Source of the DNA: an uncultured Paludibaculum sp.
Lineage (GTDB): Bacteria > Acidobacteriota > Terriglobia > Bryobacterales > Bryobacteraceae
Assembly: GCF_963665245.1 (NCBI RefSeq)
Contig: NZ_OY762267.1
Location: 1-64,000, forward strand
DNA: 64,000 bases
Direction of reading: 5' to 3'
Of the stretch, positions 9,679-21,935 are shown piece by piece (the stretch's first letter is position 1; each line of letters opens with the position of its first letter). Position numbers and translations under genes: made by a program. A model generated the notes under the pieces. That model did no database searches and had not been told where the DNA came from. It saw only the letters and a list, made by a program, of their open reading frames with translations.

Positions 9679-12600
9679 ATGCGAAAAGTCATTCTCATTA
9701 CCGTCCTGATCCTGCTGCTATGGAAGGCGCTGGTTTGGTTCCTGGGCTCCGCGCTGGGGTTGCACGGCGGAATGCTGTGGGGCCTGCGGATTTCTCTGTG
9801 GTTCATCGGACTGCTCTCCGCCGGTCTCGTGATCTGGTTTTTCTGGCGCAAGGCCAAGCTGGAACGCGAGAACGAAGAGGGGATGGAGCAAAGCGGAGGC
9901 GATGAAATAGCGAATCTGCTGCATGAGGCAGAGAAGCGCCTGACGGCCGCCAGGAACGGTAAGGCCACGGGGCTGGCGACCACGCCGGTTGTGTTGATCG
10001 CGGGCGAACCCGGCAGCGCCAAATCGAGCGTGGTCTTGAATTCGGGCCTCGATCCGGAGCTAGTCGCGGGCCGCACCCATCAGGATGGCGTCGTCACGCC
10101 GACGCGCTCCGCCAACATCTGGTTTGCCAATGGCGTGGCGTTTGTTGAAGCCGGCGGCGCCCTGACGCAGGACAAGGCCCTGTGGAACCGCCTGATCCGC
10201 GGGCTGCGTCCGGCGCGTCTGGCCGGCATCTTCGGCAAGGGTGGAGCGGCGCCGAGGGCCGCCCTGGTCTGCTTCGATGCCGAGACCTTTGCGCAGCCGG
10301 GTGGAGTGGAGTTGGCTACGGCCACGGCGCGCAAACTGCGCCTGCGTCTCGCGGCTCTCAGCGAGGATCTGGGCATCAATCTGCCGGTGTACGCGCTGTT
10401 CACGCGCATGGACCGCATTCCGGGCTATCTGGAATATGTCCGCAACCTCACCAACGACGAGGTCTATCGGGCCTTGGGTGTGACGTTGCCGCTTTCAGCG
10501 GGCCAGCAGTCGAGAACTTACGGCGAAGACCAGACGGCCCGCCTGTCCTATGCCTTCGAGGGCCTGTTCAAGCAGCTCGCCCACTACCGGCCGCCGCTGC
10601 TGGGCCGGGAGAGCGATGCCAATTCCCTGGCTCCTACCTACGAGTTCCCGCGCGAGTTCCGCAAGATGCAGACGCCGCTGGTTCAGTTCCTGCTGGATCT
10701 CTGCCGGCCCAGCCAGCTTTCCACGGGGCCCTATCTGCGCGGATTCTACTTCTCCGGCGTGCGTCCGATGGTGGTGCAGGAGTACAGGAGCGCCCCCGAG
10801 GTCGCGGCGCCCCGTCCGGGGCAAGGCGGCGTCCCGCACGCCACCTCCATCTTCCGTGTCGGGCAGGAGGCCAACAGACCGGGCGCCCAGCAGGCTCCAA
10901 TGGTCACCAGCCGCCGCGTGCCTCAATGGACCTTCGTGGGCGGGCTGTTCCACGACGTCATGCTCGCCGATCAGTTGGCGCTGGGCGGCAGCACCTCGAG
11001 TACGAAGACCAACACACTACGGCGCCTGGGGCTGGCATTCGCCTGCTTCCTGTGCCTGGTGATGACCATCGGCATGATCGTCTCTTTTGTGCGCAACCGC
11101 GCGCTGGAGTCGCGCGTCCTGGAGGCGGCCAAAGGCATCAGTTCGGCGGAATCCACCGGAGCCGACCTGGCGTCGGCCGATGCGCTGCGCAAGCTGGATA
11201 CGCTGCGCAACTCGCTGATCACCCTGGATAGCTACAAGCGCGACGGCTCCCCCTGGAGCTTCCATTGGGGTCTGTACACCGGCGACGACCTGTATCAACC
11301 GGCGCGCAAGGTCTACTTCGACCGCTTCCGGCAACTGCTGTTCGGGCAAACGCAGGGCTCGATTCTGACATTCCTGCGAGGCCTTCCGCCGACGCCCGGT
11401 CCTGACTACAACCCGACCTATGACGCACTCAAGGCCTATCTGATCACGACCGCGCATCACGACAAGAGCAGTTCCAGCTTCCTGACACCAGTGCTGGTGA
11501 AGTTCTGGAGCGAGAATCGCGGCGTCGATCCGGAGCGCATGAAACTGGCCACGGATCAGTTCGACTACTACGCCCAGGCACTGCAGGCCGAGAATCCTTA
11601 TACGAACGAAAACGACGCGTCGACGATTGAGACGGCGCGCCACTACCTGGCCCAGTTCGGCGATACCCTGCGCGTCTATCGCGCCATGCTGGCCGACGCC
11701 GCCAAGAGCGGGCCGCCCATCAACTACCACAAACGATTCCCCGGCGCCGACGCGGCGATGACCGACACACGAGAAGTGCAGTCAGCGTTCACCAAACCCG
11801 GCTGGGAGTTCATGAAGGGCGCCATCAAGAACCCCGACCGCTACTTCAGCGGCGAGCAGTGGGTGCTGGGCGAACAGGTCACCTCCAAGATCGACCGCGC
11901 CAAGCTCATTGAAGAGCTGCAGAACAAGTACAACTCCGATTTCGTCGCCGAATGGCGGGCGTTCCTGCGCGCGGCTTCCGTGCAACGCTACGCGAGCATT
12001 GCCGATGCGTCGAAGAAGCTCACGCTGCAGACCGGCCCACAGTCGCCGCTGCTCGCTCTCATCTGGCTGATTTCCCAGAACACGGCTGTCGACGGCCCCG
12101 CAGTGGCGGAAGTCTTCCAGCCGGCGCAGGCGGTGGTGCCGCCGACCAGCACGGATCGCTACATTGCGGCTCCGAATCAGAACTATATGAATGCCCTGCT
12201 CGGCTTGGGCACTTCCCTGGAAAGCATCGTCGGCCAGCCTTCGCCGAGCGAGGCGGCGGCTTCCCAGATTCTCGGCAACGCCTCGACGGCGAAGCTCGCG
12301 GCCCGGCAATTGGCACAGACCTTCCGCCTCGACCCGGCCGGCCACGTAGAGGCGCAGATCCAGAAGCTGTTGGAAGATCCCATCACGAGCGTCGAAGGCC
12401 TGCTGCGGGGCCTCGGTCCGGCGGAACTGAACGGCAAGGGCAAGGGGCTTTGCGCCCAGATGAGCGCGGTGTGGAACAAGTACCCGTTCGACCCGAATGC
12501 CACCGCCGAAGCGACGCTGGCCGAGGTGAACGGACTGCTGCACCGGCCCGACGGTGCGCTGTGGGCGTTCTACGATTCCAGCCTGCAGAAGGTGCTGACG

Positions 12601-13143
12601 AAGCAAGGCCTACAGTACGTCCCGAATCCGTCGGGCGGCATCAACGTGAATCCCGCCTTCGTCGCGTTCTTCAACCAGGCATCGGCGTTGACGGATGCCC
12701 TGTATGCGGGCGACTCTAAGGATCCGCACGTAGCCTTCACCCTAAAGCCCGTGCCGAGTGAGGGGGTCCAGAGCCTCTCCCTGCGGCTGGACGGGCAGGC
12801 GGCCACGTTCGGCGCGAACGACAGTACGCCGAAACGGTTCACGTGGCAGGGAACTGGGCCGCATGAGGCGCGCGCTGGCGCGCGTTTTGGCGGCGACGTC
12901 ACCTGGTTCGACAGGGATGGCCTGTGGGCCCCTTTCCACTTTTTCACCGAGGCCGAGCAATTCCAGCCCTCAGGGTCGGGCTATAGCGTCTCGTGGATCA
13001 TCCGCGCCGGCAAGGAAGCCATGAAGCTGCCCAACGGCAAGCCGCTGACGGTGCGGTTTGACCTCAACATGGAGGGCGCGCCGCCCGTGTTCATGAAGGG
13101 CTATTGGCGCGGGCTGCGCTGTGTGGGAGAAGTGGCGAAGTAA
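9679..13143 (+). CDS. tssM: TssM/IcmF, type VI secretion membrane-complex protein
   Basis: TssM spans the inner membrane and reaches the outer-membrane lipoprotein TssJ. The 1154-residue protein has two N-terminal membrane segments (residues about 5-25 and 30-52). A cytoplasmic GTPase-like domain carries Walker A GEPGSAKSS near residue 113. A third membrane helix (LGLAFACFLCLVMTIGMIVS) lies near residue 450, followed by the long periplasmic IcmF-related and C-terminal domains. AGGAGATCTCG precedes the ATG. No tssJ, tssB/C, hcp, clpV or vgrG is in the window, so the locus is partial or split across the genome. Confidence 0.92.
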   Translation: MRKVILITVLILLLWKALVWFLGSALGLHGGMLWGLRISLWFIGLLSAGLVIWFFWRKAKLERENEEGMEQSGGDEIANLLHEAEKRLTAARNGKATGLATTPVVLIAGEPGSAKSSVVLNSGLDPELVAGRTHQDGVVTPTRSANIWFANGVAFVEAGGALTQDKALWNRLIRGLRPARLAGIFGKGGAAPRAALVCFDAETFAQPGGVELATATARKLRLRLAALSEDLGINLPVYALFTRMDRIPGYLEYVRNLTNDEVYRALGVTLPLSAGQQSRTYGEDQTARLSYAFEGLFKQLAHYRPPLLGRESDANSLAPTYEFPREFRKMQTPLVQFLLDLCRPSQLSTGPYLRGFYFSGVRPMVVQEYRSAPEVAAPRPGQGGVPHATSIFRVGQEANRPGAQQAPMVTSRRVPQWTFVGGLFHDVMLADQLALGGSTSSTKTNTLRRLGLAFACFLCLVMTIGMIVSFVRNRALESRVLEAAKGISSAESTGADLASADALRKLDTLRNSLITLDSYKRDGSPWSFHWGLYTGDDLYQPARKVYFDRFRQLLFGQTQGSILTFLRGLPPTPGPDYNPTYDALKAYLITTAHHDKSSSSFLTPVLVKFWSENRGVDPERMKLATDQFDYYAQALQAENPYTNENDASTIETARHYLAQFGDTLRVYRAMLADAAKSGPPINYHKRFPGADAAMTDTREVQSAFTKPGWEFMKGAIKNPDRYFSGEQWVLGEQVTSKIDRAKLIEELQNKYNSDFVAEWRAFLRAASVQRYASIADASKKLTLQTGPQSPLLALIWLISQNTAVDGPAVAEVFQPAQAVVPPTSTDRYIAAPNQNYMNALLGLGTSLESIVGQPSPSEAAASQILGNASTAKLAARQLAQTFRLDPAGHVEAQIQKLLEDPITSVEGLLRGLGPAELNGKGKGLCAQMSAVWNKYPFDPNATAEATLAEVNGLLHRPDGALWAFYDSSLQKVLTKQGLQYVPNPSGGINVNPAFVAFFNQASALTDALYAGDSKDPHVAFTLKPVPSEGVQSLSLRLDGQAATFGANDSTPKRFTWQGTGPHEARAGARFGGDVTWFDRDGLWAPFHFFTEAEQFQPSGSGYSVSWIIRAGKEAMKLPNGKPLTVRFDLNMEGAPPVFMKGYWRGLRCVGEVAK

Positions 13144-13191
13144 GACTCGCTTGCAGCCGGCGTGAAATCCTCGTAACATCGCCACAGCTTC

Positions 13192-13698
13192 ATGCCTGGC
13201 GGGAAAGCGAAGAAGTACCGCGCGCTGCTGCTGTGTTGCGGCCACATGGATCGTGGCGACGACGGCATAGGTCCGCTCTGTGCCTCGGCACTGCAGGAGC
13301 GAAAGATCCCGGCACGTACTCTGCAAGGCGAGACCTCGGAGTTGCTGGAGGCGTGGCAACAGGCGGAAGCCGTGATTGTCGTCGACGCTATCACCAGCGG
13401 CGAAGTCCCGCCGGGCACGCTGATCCGCATCGACTCGGCGGACGCCGCCTTCCAGCCAGAGGCGGCCCGCTGCTCCACCCACGGATTGGGCCTGGCGCAG
13501 GCCGTGAAGCTCGGTCGAGTGCTGAAGTGCCTGCCGGAGACGCTCATCCTCATGGGCCTGGAGGCCGCGAGTTTCGAATGGGCGTCCACACTGTCGCCGC
13601 CGGTTGCAGCCGGTATGCCGCTGCTGCTGGACGCAATTGAACTGGAGTGGAAGCGGCTCACCATCATAGCGCCGCGGGCGCGCCATCAACAGGCCTGA
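13192..13698 (+). CDS. Hydrogenase maturation protease-like protein (HycI/HybD family)
   Basis: Proteases of this family clip the C-terminus of the [NiFe]-hydrogenase large subunit after nickel insertion. The 168-residue protein shows the family pattern: CGHMDRGDDGIGPLC near the N-terminus, GETSELLEAW with the first acidic Ni ligand position, AVIVVDAI with a second acidic residue, then STHGLGLAQAVKLG with the conserved His, and GLEAASFEWASTLSP. No hydrogenase subunit or hyp gene is present in this window. It is flanked by tssM and a Gfo/Idh/MocA gene. Its substrate may be encoded elsewhere or may not be a hydrogenase. Confidence 0.75.
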   Translation: MPGGKAKKYRALLLCCGHMDRGDDGIGPLCASALQERKIPARTLQGETSELLEAWQQAEAVIVVDAITSGEVPPGTLIRIDSADAAFQPEAARCSTHGLGLAQAVKLGRVLKCLPETLILMGLEAASFEWASTLSPPVAAGMPLLLDAIELEWKRLTIIAPRARHQQA

Positions 13699-13735
13699 AT
13701 TCTGTTGCAGCGACGGGCTGCGCTATACTCCGCGA

Positions 13736-15037
13736 ATGGCGTCCAGACGCACGTTCTTGAACACCGCCGCCGCGGCCACAATCTATCGGCTGGTTGAATC
13801 GAGTGCCGCACGGGCCCAGACGGCCGCGCCCAGTGACACGGTGCAACTCGGTTTCGTCGGCGTGGGCATTCGCGGGTCCCAGTTGCTGGAAGAGTTCTCA
13901 CAGATCCCGGGCGTGAACCCAGTGATCGCGGCCGATCTGTACGACGGCCACCTGGAACATGCCAAGGAGTTCACGCAGGGCAAGATCCAGACGACGAAGC
14001 GGTATGAAGACGTGATCGGCCGCAAGGATCTCGACGCCATCGTCATCGCGGTGCCGGACCACTGGCACAAGCAAATGACGCTGGAGACGCTGTCCGCCGG
14101 CAAGCACGTGTACATAGAAAAGCCCATGACCTGGTCATTGCAGGAAGGGCCGGAGATCATCGCCGCCGAAAAGCGAGCCGGCAAGGTTCTGATGGTGGGC
14201 AGCGGCGGCAAGACCACGACCCTGGTGGCGAAGACGCGTGAGATTGTAGCCTCCGGTGAACTCGGAGCCATCCACCAGGTCCGCATGATGCAGTACCGGA
14301 ACTCGAAGGAGGGTGCCTGGGTCTATCCGATTCCGCCGGATGCGTCGCCTGCGACGATCGATTGGGACCGCTTCATCGGGCCGTCGCCCAAGCGGCCCTT
14401 CAGCCCCGAAGTCTTCTTCCGATGGCGCTGCTGGTGGGAGTATTCGGGTGGGGTCGCCACCGATCTCTTCGTGCACCTGTTGACCACGATGCACGAAGCC
14501 ATGAATGTGCAGGCACCTGTCTCCGCGGTGTCGCAGGGCGGGCTGTACCGCTGGAAAGACGGACGCACGGTGCCGGACGTGATGGAGTCGCTGTTTGAAT
14601 ACAAGGAAGGATTCATTGCTCAGATCAGCGTGAATCTGAACAATTCGTCACGCTCGCCCGCCATGCAGATCTTTGGCGAAAAGGGCACGCTCACGTTGGA
14701 GGCGTCTGGCATCACGATCGCTCCCGAGCCTGAGGATCTGGACATCCAGATGTACGGGTCGTCCGCGCTCTCCAAGGCGACTCGGGACGAGTATCTGAAG
14801 TCGCGCGGAGCCGACAAGCCCCATCCTCCGCGCCCGGAACCGAAGGTGATTCCAGTGGAAGCCGGGCCGGGCCACGCGTCCTACTTCATCCAGAGCATCC
14901 GCGACTCGAAGCCCAGCCGTGAGAACGCAACCGAGGGCCATGCCGCCGCCGGCGCGGCGCATCTGGCGAACATGGCTTACCGGCAGGGCCGCAAGATGAA
15001 GTGGGACTTTGCCACGAATCGAGTGAGCGAAGCTTAA
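13736..15037 (+). CDS. Gfo/Idh/MocA family oxidoreductase with Tat-like leader
   Basis: The 433-residue protein begins MASRRTFLNTAAAATIYRLV, a twin-arginine-type leader ending near ARAQT. The Rossmann domain follows (LGFVGVGIRGSQLL). Then come IVIAVPDHWHKQMTLETLSA and GKHVYIEKPMTWSLQEGPEI, where the EKP Lys is the usual catalytic/NAD-site residue. The C-terminal alpha/beta domain contains WEYSGGVATDLFVHLLTTMH. Exported members of this family are very common in Acidobacteria and Planctomycetes. The likely role is NAD(P)-dependent oxidation or epimerisation of a sugar or sugar-like substrate in the periplasm; the substrate is unknown. It stands alone, about 90 bp before the next gene. Confidence 0.85.
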   Translation: MASRRTFLNTAAAATIYRLVESSAARAQTAAPSDTVQLGFVGVGIRGSQLLEEFSQIPGVNPVIAADLYDGHLEHAKEFTQGKIQTTKRYEDVIGRKDLDAIVIAVPDHWHKQMTLETLSAGKHVYIEKPMTWSLQEGPEIIAAEKRAGKVLMVGSGGKTTTLVAKTREIVASGELGAIHQVRMMQYRNSKEGAWVYPIPPDASPATIDWDRFIGPSPKRPFSPEVFFRWRCWWEYSGGVATDLFVHLLTTMHEAMNVQAPVSAVSQGGLYRWKDGRTVPDVMESLFEYKEGFIAQISVNLNNSSRSPAMQIFGEKGTLTLEASGITIAPEPEDLDIQMYGSSALSKATRDEYLKSRGADKPHPPRPEPKVIPVEAGPGHASYFIQSIRDSKPSRENATEGHAAAGAAHLANMAYRQGRKMKWDFATNRVSEA

Positions 15038-15127
15038 CGAGACCGTTCGCCGTCGCCGCTCGATAATGCGGCCAGTCGCGGCCTCCTGGCCCTAAACCTC
15101 AGGGCACTGAATGCCGATAAATAAGTA

Positions 15128-15741
15128 TTGTTTCCCGAACGACAAGCCGATGCGCCTCCTCGCCGAGCCGGTAAAGCCCTTGTTTGGTCTGTAGTAGCCG
15201 CTTGGGCGCTGCTTGTCGTCCTCGGTATGGCCGTCATCGGGGCGCACCAGATCCTGCCCGGAAAGGCCGCCACAGCCGTCTCCTCATGGCCAGCCGCCGC
15301 GGGATTTCCCTTTGATCCATCTCGTCCGACGCTGGTTATGCTCGCCCATCCCGGGTGCCCATGTACGCTGGCCAGCCTTCGCGAATTGGAGCGAATCGAA
15401 GGCGAATCGCTCGGCCACCTTACCGCCCATGTCATCTTCCTGGACGTTGCGGGAACCCCGGAGAAGGATTCCGCCACCATTGCGCTGGCCCGCTCCATCC
15501 AAGGTGTTCACGTTCACACGGGTGCCGCTCCCAGCGTGGCCAGGATCTGGGGCGCCAGCACTTCAGGACAAGTCTTCCTTTACGATCCGCTGGGGCAGTT
15601 GCGCTTCAGCGGCGGCATTACCGCCGGCCGTGGCCATGAGGGCCTGAATGCCGGTCACAGTGCCATCGTGTCATTTCTCCGCACGGGCCGCCTTGCGACA
15701 AACCAGGCCCCCGTCTTTGGATGTTCGTTGCTGGGGAGCCT

Positions 15742-15745
<4 letters not shown>
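15128..15745 (+). CDS. Membrane-anchored thioredoxin-like protein (RedB-like)
   Basis: The 205-residue protein has one membrane helix at residues about 17-40 ([20 protein letters not shown]). A thioredoxin-fold-like domain follows with the sequence [20 protein letters not shown], so the redox site would be CPC rather than CxxC. Further on are [20 protein letters not shown] and [21 protein letters not shown] third Cys near the C-terminus (FGCSLLGSL) is conserved-looking. The start is a TTG at 15128, chosen because a stop lies two codons upstream and no ATG or GTG precedes the helix. Its stop overlaps the ATG of the hybrid kinase by 4 nt, which suggests translational coupling and a shared function. 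Its exact role is unknown. Confidence 0.6.
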
Positions 15746-18027
<2,282 letters not shown>

Positions 18028-18060
18028 AGCAACAGACCCGGTGCGGCTTCTACCACCTCA

Positions 18061-18082
18061 CCGGGCCCCATCGTCGGCCCGG
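18061..18082. terminator. GC hairpin between convergent genes
   Basis: A perfect 7-bp stem, CCGGGCC/GGCCCGG, with an 8-nt loop lies between the convergent hybrid kinase and Ser/Thr kinase genes. There is no T tract, so a terminator role is only suggested by position. Confidence 0.3.
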
Positions 18083-18132
18083 ACGCCCTCACCGAAGTGC
18101 CGCCCGTCACCTTCACCGTCTGGTAGCGCCGG

Positions 18133-20838
18133 TCACGGCTTCAGGCCGGCTGCCGCCTGCTCCGTCTGAATCTGCTGCCGCTTCGTTAGCATGCTCTTGT
18201 AAAACTGTGTCGGCGCCTCGCCTTCCTTTGGCGCATCCAACAACCCAATGGCGCGGTTGATCGCATCCAATGCTTCGTTGAAACGTCCCAGTTGCCGGCT
18301 GGCCTCGGCTACCGACTCCCAGGAGTTCAACGCTCCAGGCTCCAGCCTCGCCGCGGCTTGCGCGTAGGGCAGCGCCTCATCCGGCCGGGCCTTGCCGTCG
18401 ATGCCGAGATTGAGCAGCAGGTCCGCCAGATCCGCTTTCGGCCGGAAGCCCAGGCTGTCGTCGTTCGCAGCCTTTTTCAGCTCCTCATAGGCCTTGTGAA
18501 TCATGGCCGGAGCCTGTGGCGTCTTCAGCTTGTCGTGCGCATAGGCGAGGTTTCGCAGCGACGACAGGTAGTAAAGCCGAAACCGTTCCCCGGCGCTCGA
18601 CTTCACCAGCCGCTCATTCAGTGGCGTCGATTCCGAGTAGTCCGCCAGATACCCCTGGAAGTCGTCCACATTCCAGCGCATCAACGCACGGTTTTCCAGC
18701 ATCACCGCCAAATTGGCGCAGGCCTGCAGATCGTCCGGATCGCGCGCCAACTCGCGCACAATCACCAGAGGCTCCTCCATCATGGCCAGCGCCTGTTGCG
18801 CGTCGCCCTCCGCATGCGCCGCCGCCGACAGCGTCATCAGGTAGGACGCCCGGGCCTTCCTCGCGATGGAGCTGTTCTGCAACTCCGGAGGCAAGCCGCG
18901 CAGCAGCCGCAGTCCTCGCTCCAGCCATTGCCTCGACTCCGCCGGGTTCCTATCCGCGATCGCGCTGGCCCGCAGACGGTAGAGGTCCAGCAGCGCCAGT
19001 TGGAACGACGCCAGTCTCGGGCCGTGACGGTCCGCCCCCTCCGCCAACACCGCCTCACTCTTCCGGGCGATGTCCGCCGTGACGTCCTGGGTTCGATCCC
19101 GCGCCTCGGGCGAGCTGAAGATGGCGATCATGGCCCGGCCCAGCAGCAGCCGGCCGTCCTCATCGGCAGGGTTCGCCGCCACCTGCTTCTCCAGCGCCGC
19201 AATGATCGATTCGAGCTTTGGCAGCGAGCCAGCCGCTGGATTCGTCGAAAGCTCCGCGATGGCCGCGCTCGCCTCCAACGCCTGCTGGGCGCGCCGCGCC
19301 GCCTCACTCTTGTTCACCAGTGGCCGCAGCACGACCAAGCCCTTCTCGTACATCCGCGCCGCCAGCGCCGGATTCCCTAGCGTCGCCTTCGCGAAGTTGC
19401 CTTGCGTGTCGCCCAGCCTACGGTACCCCTGGGCAATCTCCACAGCCAGCCCCTCGTTCAGATCCTTCTGCGCAGCCAACCGGTCGAGATAATCGAGCGA
19501 CCGTTGCACCATCTCGGCGCGCATCCGCAGAGTGCCGGGGATCAGTTCCGCCCGGTCGTATAGCTCGAACATCTGGTAGTGCGCCAGCCGCCGCACTTCT
19601 TCGAAGCGCTGCTCCGCCAGCCGCTTCTGCTGCACGGTAGCGACGACGCCCGCCGTTGACGCCACCAGCACGGCCACCACGGCCGCCACCACATAGCGCC
19701 GGCGATAGAGGAACTTTCGCGCACGATAGGTGATGGTCAACGGTCGCGCATGCACCGGCCTGGATTCCAGGAACGCCGTCACGTCGTCGCGCAGTTCCTC
19801 GACACTCTGGTACCGCTCCCGCAGCGTGTAAGCCACAGCCTTGGCCGCAATCGCGTTGAGGTCGCCGCTCAACTCCGACTTCAGCTCATTCAGGCTCACG
19901 CCGCGCGCGCCAGCCGCCTGGGCCGTGGCCGCCGAGCCCAAAGCCGCCACCGGCATATCCTGCGTCGCTCGCGCGAACTCCTGAACCAGGTCGTTCGAGA
20001 TGGCGAACGGCCGGTGCCCACCCAGCAACTCGTGCAAGATAAGCCCCAGCGAATACACATCCGTCGCAATGTTCAGAGGGTCGTTCCGCAACTGCTCAGG
20101 ACTCGCATAGCGCGGCGTCAGCAACGGCAGCGTCGTCACGGCCGAACTCTCGCGCGAACCGATCAGTGTGGCCGTACCAAAATCCAGCAGCTTCACGGTG
20201 CCGGTCTTGTCCACGAGAATATTGGCCGGCTTCAGATCACGATGGATCACCAGGTTTCTGTGTGCGTGCGCCACCGCGTCGCAAACGTCGAGGAACAACC
20301 GGAGCCGGGCCCGCACATCCAGCCGCAGGCGGTCACAGTAGGTGTCCAGCGGCTCACCGTCGATATACTCCGTCACCAGGTACGGCTCACCCGACGCACT
20401 CACACCGCCGTCCAGCAGACGCACGATGTTCGGATGGTTCATCTGCGCCAGCAACTGGCGCTCCGTGCGGAACCGCGTCGCAAAGGCATCGTCCGCCAAG
20501 TGCGGAGCCAGGACCTTCAGCGCGACATTCTGCGTATACTCGCCGTCCGCCCGTTCCGCCAGATAGACCGCGCCCATACCGCCGCGGCCCAGCAACCGCA
20601 TGACACGATAGGCTCCAAATTGGGTAAGAACGGCCGCACCCGCCGCAACCAGGGCCGCCATCCCATCCTGCGTCTCGATCGGACCACCGGCTGAGCCGTT
20701 CGCCCGCAATAGTTCGCGGACCTCGTCCTGGAGCGGAGGATCGTCGTTAGCTTCCCGCGCCAAATACAAATCCCACTCGTCTCTGGGCAACCCGCGCGCT
20801 TTGTGGAACAGCGTCTCCAACCGTGCAAAACGGTCCAT
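18133..20838 (-). CDS. Transmembrane Ser/Thr protein kinase with C-terminal helical repeats
   Basis: This 901-residue protein is of the PknB-like type. A short N-terminal region is followed by the kinase domain at about residues 76-345, with the Gly loop LLGRGGMGAVYLAERADG, catalytic HRDLKPANILVDKTGTVKLL and DFGTATLIGS, and the APE-like region RYASPEQLRNDPL. One membrane helix follows (YVVAAVVAVLVASTAGVVAT, about 370-395). The remaining 500 residues are helical repeats of the TPR kind (for example LGDTQGNFAKATLGNPALAA), ending with RLEPGALNSWESVAEASRQL. Kinases with this layout are greatly expanded in Acidobacteria. The target is unknown. It is convergent with the hybrid kinase. Confidence 0.9.
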   Translation of the reverse strand: MDRFARLETLFHKARGLPRDEWDLYLAREANDDPPLQDEVRELLRANGSAGGPIETQDGMAALVAAGAAVLTQFGAYRVMRLLGRGGMGAVYLAERADGEYTQNVALKVLAPHLADDAFATRFRTERQLLAQMNHPNIVRLLDGGVSASGEPYLVTEYIDGEPLDTYCDRLRLDVRARLRLFLDVCDAVAHAHRNLVIHRDLKPANILVDKTGTVKLLDFGTATLIGSRESSAVTTLPLLTPRYASPEQLRNDPLNIATDVYSLGLILHELLGGHRPFAISNDLVQEFARATQDMPVAALGSAATAQAAGARGVSLNELKSELSGDLNAIAAKAVAYTLRERYQSVEELRDDVTAFLESRPVHARPLTITYRARKFLYRRRYVVAAVVAVLVASTAGVVATVQQKRLAEQRFEEVRRLAHYQMFELYDRAELIPGTLRMRAEMVQRSLDYLDRLAAQKDLNEGLAVEIAQGYRRLGDTQGNFAKATLGNPALAARMYEKGLVVLRPLVNKSEAARRAQQALEASAAIAELSTNPAAGSLPKLESIIAALEKQVAANPADEDGRLLLGRAMIAIFSSPEARDRTQDVTADIARKSEAVLAEGADRHGPRLASFQLALLDLYRLRASAIADRNPAESRQWLERGLRLLRGLPPELQNSSIARKARASYLMTLSAAAHAEGDAQQALAMMEEPLVIVRELARDPDDLQACANLAVMLENRALMRWNVDDFQGYLADYSESTPLNERLVKSSAGERFRLYYLSSLRNLAYAHDKLKTPQAPAMIHKAYEELKKAANDDSLGFRPKADLADLLLNLGIDGKARPDEALPYAQAAARLEPGALNSWESVAEASRQLGRFNEALDAINRAIGLLDAPKEGEAPTQFYKSMLTKRQQIQTEQAAAGLKP

Positions 20839-20907
20839 TTCGGACTAGTCTCGCATGATCGCCCGCCGAAGCGTCCCGGCAGGTGTGCCCGAGAAGTACC
20901 AGGACGC

Positions 20908-21933
20908 CTACGGCCGAAGCCACTCGTCCCGATGTTCCGCAACGAACACGTCGTCGTTCCACTCGGGGTACTGGCGGTACACGCGATCGATCTCCTCGGC
21001 TTGGCCGGGCGAGAGCTGCTCGTGCGGATCCCAACACCATGTGCCCGCCAGCAAACCCTGCCGGCGTAGCACCTCATGCAGACCGGCAATACAGCCGCGG
21101 AACCCATTGGCGGCATCGAAGAACGCCGCGTTCGCATCGGTCACCTGTTGGGCCCGAGCGAGCCACTTCGCCGGAATCGGCGCATCCTGGCGCGCCAAGT
21201 CATGGGACTCAGCCAGCAGGCGTACTGAGGACTTGGTCCATACAGACCAGTGGCCCAGCAACCCGCCGCGGATCCGGATGGTCCGGCCCTCTACCTCAAA
21301 TGCGGTGAGCAAATCCAATACAATGTTGTCGTCGTTGCCGGTGTAGAGGGCTATGTCGTTCTGACGGCCGGATAGCGCCAGCGCCCGCACTACATCCAGC
21401 GTCTGATACCGGTTGAACGGTGCGATCTTGATCGCAACGACGTTCTCGATTTCCAGAAAGCGCCGCCAGAACGCGTGAGACAGCACCCGCCCCCCGACGG
21501 CCGGCTGCAGATAGAACCCGAACACGGGAATCGCGCGCGACACCTGAGAGACATGCTCAATCAGTGCGTCCTCATCTCGTCCGGACAGCGCCGCGAGACT
21601 CACCAGCCCCGAGTGATACCCCAACCCCGCCGCGTACTCCGCCTCCGACACGGCTTGTCCGGTATCGCCGACAATGCCCGCAATCCCGATGGCGCCGCGA
21701 GCCCGCCACTCTTCCCGGGCCAGTTCCAGCACCGGCCGGTACAAGCCCACGTTCGCATCGTGAATCGCGAACTGCGTCGTGTGAACACCCACTGCCACGC
21801 CGCCCGCACCGGCGGCCAGGTAGTATCGGGTTAAGCCGCGCTGGCGCCGCTCGTCCAACTTCCGGTCGGCCGTCAGGGCCAACGGATGCGCGGGTATCGC
21901 CACACCTTCGAGCAGCGTCTGTTTCCAATCCAT
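20908..21933 (-). CDS. Dihydrodipicolinate synthase family protein (class I aldolase fold)
   Basis: This 341-residue TIM-barrel protein of the DapA/NanA superfamily starts MDWKQTLLEGVAIPAHPLAL. The region YLAAGAGGVAVGVHTTQFAI takes the place of the usual GTTGE segment. VVAIKIAPFNRYQTLDVVRA contains the candidate Schiff-base Lys. Family members split or form 2-oxo-acid aldols, such as 2-keto-3-deoxy sugar acids or N-acetylneuraminate. Its start is 2 nt after the epimerase-like stop, so it is in one operon with the two genes upstream. The neighbours point to sugar-acid breakdown rather than lysine synthesis; the divergent GTTGE region supports a non-DapA substrate. Confidence 0.8.
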   Translation of the reverse strand: MDWKQTLLEGVAIPAHPLALTADRKLDERRQRGLTRYYLAAGAGGVAVGVHTTQFAIHDANVGLYRPVLELAREEWRARGAIGIAGIVGDTGQAVSEAEYAAGLGYHSGLVSLAALSGRDEDALIEHVSQVSRAIPVFGFYLQPAVGGRVLSHAFWRRFLEIENVVAIKIAPFNRYQTLDVVRALALSGRQNDIALYTGNDDNIVLDLLTAFEVEGRTIRIRGGLLGHWSVWTKSSVRLLAESHDLARQDAPIPAKWLARAQQVTDANAAFFDAANGFRGCIAGLHEVLRRQGLLAGTWCWDPHEQLSPGQAEEIDRVYRQYPEWNDDVFVAEHRDEWLRP

Positions 21934-21935
21934 GA

